From: Paludibacteraceae bacterium
GTDB lineage: Bacteria; Bacteroidota; Bacteroidia; Bacteroidales; Paludibacteraceae
Direction of reading: 5' to 3'
Assembly: GCA_017560605.1 (NCBI GenBank)
Contig: JAFZEQ010000064.1
Coordinates: 1 to 8,133, forward strand
Length of the DNA stretch: 8,133 bases
Of the stretch, positions 6,265 to 8,133 are shown in pieces. The translations under genes and the position numbers were made by a program. Within the stretch, counting starts at the first letter, position 1; each line of letters opens with the position of its first letter. The notes beneath the pieces were generated by a model. The model saw only the letters and a program-made list of their open reading frames with translations. It made no database searches and had not been told where the DNA came from.

Positions 6265-7626
6265 TTATAGATTAGTTTCATTGAGTGGGTATGTATATTT
6301 ATCCTTCCACCCCCTTCTGTCATAACCATATCGTTTTTCCAAATATCGCTGCTTTTCATCAATATTAGTTTGTACACTATCTGGTAAGTTATTATACACT
6401 TTTTTAGCCTCCGGTTCTTGAAGTCCCGTCAGATGATACTCTTCCAAAAGTTGTTCATATTCTGCTACATTCACCATCTGACCTATCTTTGTATAATTCA
6501 AAGGATGCGCCGAACTAAGCAATAGTAATAATGCAAACGAAACAAATATCCAACGTATACGAGGAGTTTTTCTCACTAATATCACGATGTTCACGCCATA
6601 GAACCACACTAGTAGCGTAATGAGATACAAACGCTCTGGAGTAATGCCATAATCTAAAACGCGACGAATAACTCCAACTGTCATCAATACTAGCAATGGA
6701 AACAAACTGATAGGTATATACATGTGCATCAAGCGATATAATTTAGAGCCTGTGTTTTGTAGTTTTGGATAGAGACAAACATAACAAAAGATATAGGTAA
6801 ACATCACACCAGATACCAAGTAGGATACCATACCTTTAGGCAACTCCCATGCTATCAACACGCGCAATGCATAGATCAATATGACAATAACATATACAAT
6901 CAGCAATGGCAGAAATACATATTGAATAAGCTTGCTGAGTATGCGGAAGTTATCGGTAGAAGAGTCTTGCAGATTCTCTCCACGAGGTACAAAGAAATAG
7001 AATGAACAGATTATAAACCACATCAATGTAATGCCAAGGCCTAACGATACATTTTCACTTGCCTGACACTCAAACAAAGTGGATATAGCTAAAATAAGTA
7101 ATTCACCTCCAATAAATAAAACCATTTGCACAATACCTAGTAACACCTGATAGATTATCAATTTGATCATCAAATTGTAAGCTGGCATATCGTTGTTATC
7201 CTTGAGGCCTACAAACCCTGCAAATGGTATCATCAAAGCAAACGAACCCACCACACATGCACAAGCAATCGCAAAGGAAGAATTGGTATCCTTGATTTTG
7301 GAATCAACTAGTAAAATATAACATACCATTAGTGCGACCCAAAGTACAATCCTTGAGAATATAAATGTGTTTTTATGTTTAGGATTCTCCCCGAATAGTA
7401 CCAATGTAAAGTCCATCAGTGACCCACACATCAATACGCCTGCTAGTATTCCCAGATACCTCTCTACTTCATTTGATATATCCAAAGACGCTAATAAACA
7501 ATATGCAATGACTGCCGTTACGGTAACACATGCAAATTGTACATAAAATCGTTTGAAAGTTGCTGCTACTGTTTCTTTTAGATTGGCGGCAGTAAATTGT
7601 TCAAAGAACTGCTGTAGTTTATTCAT
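6265..7626 (-). CDS. DUF4153-like polytopic membrane protein
   Basis: The 453-residue protein is an integral membrane protein of unknown function. About eleven hydrophobic segments are visible (roughly 29-47, 57-79, 90-107, 116-140, 152-184, 195-213, 234-258, 266-286, 302-322, 332-351 and 358-371). A charged cytosolic-type tail follows (372-453). The stretch WELPKGMVSYLVSGV (260-274) and the segment YGITPERLYLITLLVW (326-341) resemble the DUF4153 family of Bacteroidota. No enzymatic motif is visible. It looks shorter at the C-terminus than the DUF4153 proteins I recall, though I cannot verify this. The ATG at 7626 (MNKLQQFF) is the start. The gene has a strong promoter at 7698-7729, a leader of about 65 nt with a 7-bp dyad, and a terminator immediately after the stop, so it is probably monocistronic. 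Confidence 0.8.
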   Translation of the reverse strand: MNKLQQFFEQFTAANLKETVAATFKRFYVQFACVTVTAVIAYCLLASLDISNEVERYLGILAGVLMCGSLMDFTLVLFGENPKHKNTFIFSRIVLWVALMVCYILLVDSKIKDTNSSFAIACACVVGSFALMIPFAGFVGLKDNNDMPAYNLMIKLIIYQVLLGIVQMVLFIGGELLILAISTLFECQASENVSLGLGITLMWFIICSFYFFVPRGENLQDSSTDNFRILSKLIQYVFLPLLIVYVIVILIYALRVLIAWELPKGMVSYLVSGVMFTYIFCYVCLYPKLQNTGSKLYRLMHMYIPISLFPLLVLMTVGVIRRVLDYGITPERLYLITLLVWFYGVNIVILVRKTPRIRWIFVSFALLLLLSSAHPLNYTKIGQMVNVAEYEQLLEEYHLTGLQEPEAKKVYNNLPDSVQTNIDEKQRYLEKRYGYDRRGWKDKYTYPLNETNL

Positions 7627-7672
7627 AGTTATTTCTAATTAGAGTTACTGTGTCAATCGGATTTTCATCTCA

Positions 7673-7688
7673 CACAAAATGTTTTGTG
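7673..7688. repeat. Dyad CACAAAA-TG-TTTTGTG at the predicted transcription start
   Basis: Two perfect 7-bp arms (7673-7679 and 7682-7688) are separated by two bases. The dyad lies just downstream of the predicted start (about 7691) of the DUF4153-like transcript. It could be a repressor operator; a two-base loop is too tight for the full RNA stem. Confidence 0.45.
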
Positions 7689-7697
7689 GTTACTCCG

Positions 7698-7729
7698 CAA
7701 AAGTACTACTTTTTTTTGATATACACAAA
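7698..7729 (-). promoter_or_regulatory. Bacteroidota-type promoter of the DUF4153-like gene
   Basis: On the minus strand, TTTG (7729-7726), 20 nt with an A8 tract, and TACTTTTG (7705-7698) form a full-consensus promoter. The -33 TTTG is the end of the T-tract of the proS terminator. Confidence 0.87.
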
Positions 7730-7755
7730 AAAATCGCACGTTGAGTGCGATTTTT
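7727..7755 (-). terminator. Terminator after proS (bidirectional shape)
   Basis: The arms TCGCAC (7734-7739) and GTGCGA (7745-7750) enclose five bases, with A7 at 7727-7733 and T5 at 7751-7755. It lies about 40 nt beyond the proS stop. The stem is the same as in the hairpin at 6241-6257. Confidence 0.87.
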
Positions 7756-7795
7756 CTGATTTATAAGCCTAATTAGATAATATCTTTCTGGATTT

Positions 7796-8133
7796 TTAGT
7801 ACGCAATCGCAAAGATTACACGTTGTGCACTTGGTTTGCCAGTATAGATACACTTACCAGGAGTTTTGTCGCCCTCCAAAGGAATACAACGGATAGTGGC
7901 TTTGGTCTCTGCCTTGATCTTTTCCTCTGTTTCAGGAGTTCCGTCCCAGTGGCAAAGCAAGAAGCCTGGTTTCTTGATCTCCTCTTTGAAATCCTCCCAA
8001 GTATCTACCTCGCGAGTATTCTCAATACGGAAGTTAAGCGCCTTTTGGTAGATATTATCTTGAATCTCCTTGAGCAAGTTTTGGATAGTCTCTACGATGC
8101 CATCAAATGCTACAGTCTCCTTGGTCAAGGTAT
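7796..8133 (-). CDS. proS: Prolyl-tRNA synthetase, C-terminal part (5' partial)
   Basis: ProRS charges tRNA-Pro with proline in the cytoplasm. Only the last ~112 codons are visible; the frame runs off the right edge, and the TTG at 8128 is an internal leucine codon. The visible part covers the end of the anticodon-binding domain ([14 protein letters not shown]) and the C-terminal ProRS domain: [45 protein letters not shown] and the terminal RVIFAIAY with a final tyrosine. That ending marks the short archaeal/eukaryote-type ProRS, as found in Bacteroidota, not the long bacterial type with an editing insertion. Several positions that are zinc-binding cysteines in archaeal homologs are not cysteine here (GTPET, YTGKP). 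The gene ends in a terminator at 7727-7755, and the cognate tRNA-Pro lies downstream on the same strand. Confidence 0.92.
   Translation of the reverse strand, partial: TLTKETVAFDGIVETIQNLLKEIQDNIYQKALNFRIENTREVDTWEDFKEEIKKPGFLLCHWDGTPETEEKIKAETKATIRCIPLEGDKTPGKCIYTGKPSAQRVIFAIAY

Noticed and set aside
6069..6377. 102-codon minus-strand frame over tRNA-Pro and the end of the DUF4153-like gene
   Set aside because: It reads through a tRNA gene, a terminator and a promoter, so it cannot be a normal protein gene.
1..8133. CRISPR array, insertion sequence, toxin-antitoxin pair or phage-defence cluster
   Set aside because: No regularly spaced repeats, transposase, terminal inverted repeats or recognisable defence gene is present; the CPBP gene alone is not evidence for such a system.

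Overview
The window looks like chromosomal DNA of a Bacteroidota bacterium, most likely a gut-type Bacteroidales. The evidence is three promoters of the Bacteroidota type (TTG-containing -33 box, about 20 nt, then TAnnTTTG), starts without strong Shine-Dalgarno sequences, a Bacteroidota-style topoisomerase IV subunit B, a DUF4153-like membrane protein and the short archaeal/eukaryote-type prolyl-tRNA synthetase. Genus cannot be read from the sequence.

Left part, plus strand (1-2617): a 5'-truncated chitobiase-type GH20 beta-N-acetylhexosaminidase runs in from the left edge. Behind it lies an 83-codon MORN-repeat frame with no start codon, probably a gene remnant, closed by a strong terminator. 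Next comes an Hsp20 small heat-shock protein with a -24/-12-like (sigma-54 type) sequence upstream and its own terminator.

Middle part (2624-5133, plus strand): parE is preceded by a clear promoter, which places its start at 2732 and not at the upstream ATG at 2621, the latter lying at the Hsp20 terminator. A 71-bp gap holding a small hairpin array separates parE from a small membrane-anchored protein with a CCGxHxxC cluster. That gene converges on, and overlaps by 64 bp, a CPBP-family (CAAX protease-like) intramembrane protease on the minus strand.

Right part, minus strand (read from 8133 down to 5070): the 3' end of proS, terminator, promoter, DUF4153-like protein, terminator, promoter, tRNA-Pro(GGG), CPBP protease. 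The two terminator-promoter junctions are near copies of each other, and in each the T-tract of the terminator runs into the TTTG of the -33 box.

Most genes are ordinary housekeeping or accessory genes, and I see no convincing undescribed multi-gene system. The most unusual items are the duplicated terminator-promoter junctions, the TTAGAAC hairpin array after parE, the start-less MORN frame and the conserved-looking CCGxHxxC protein.
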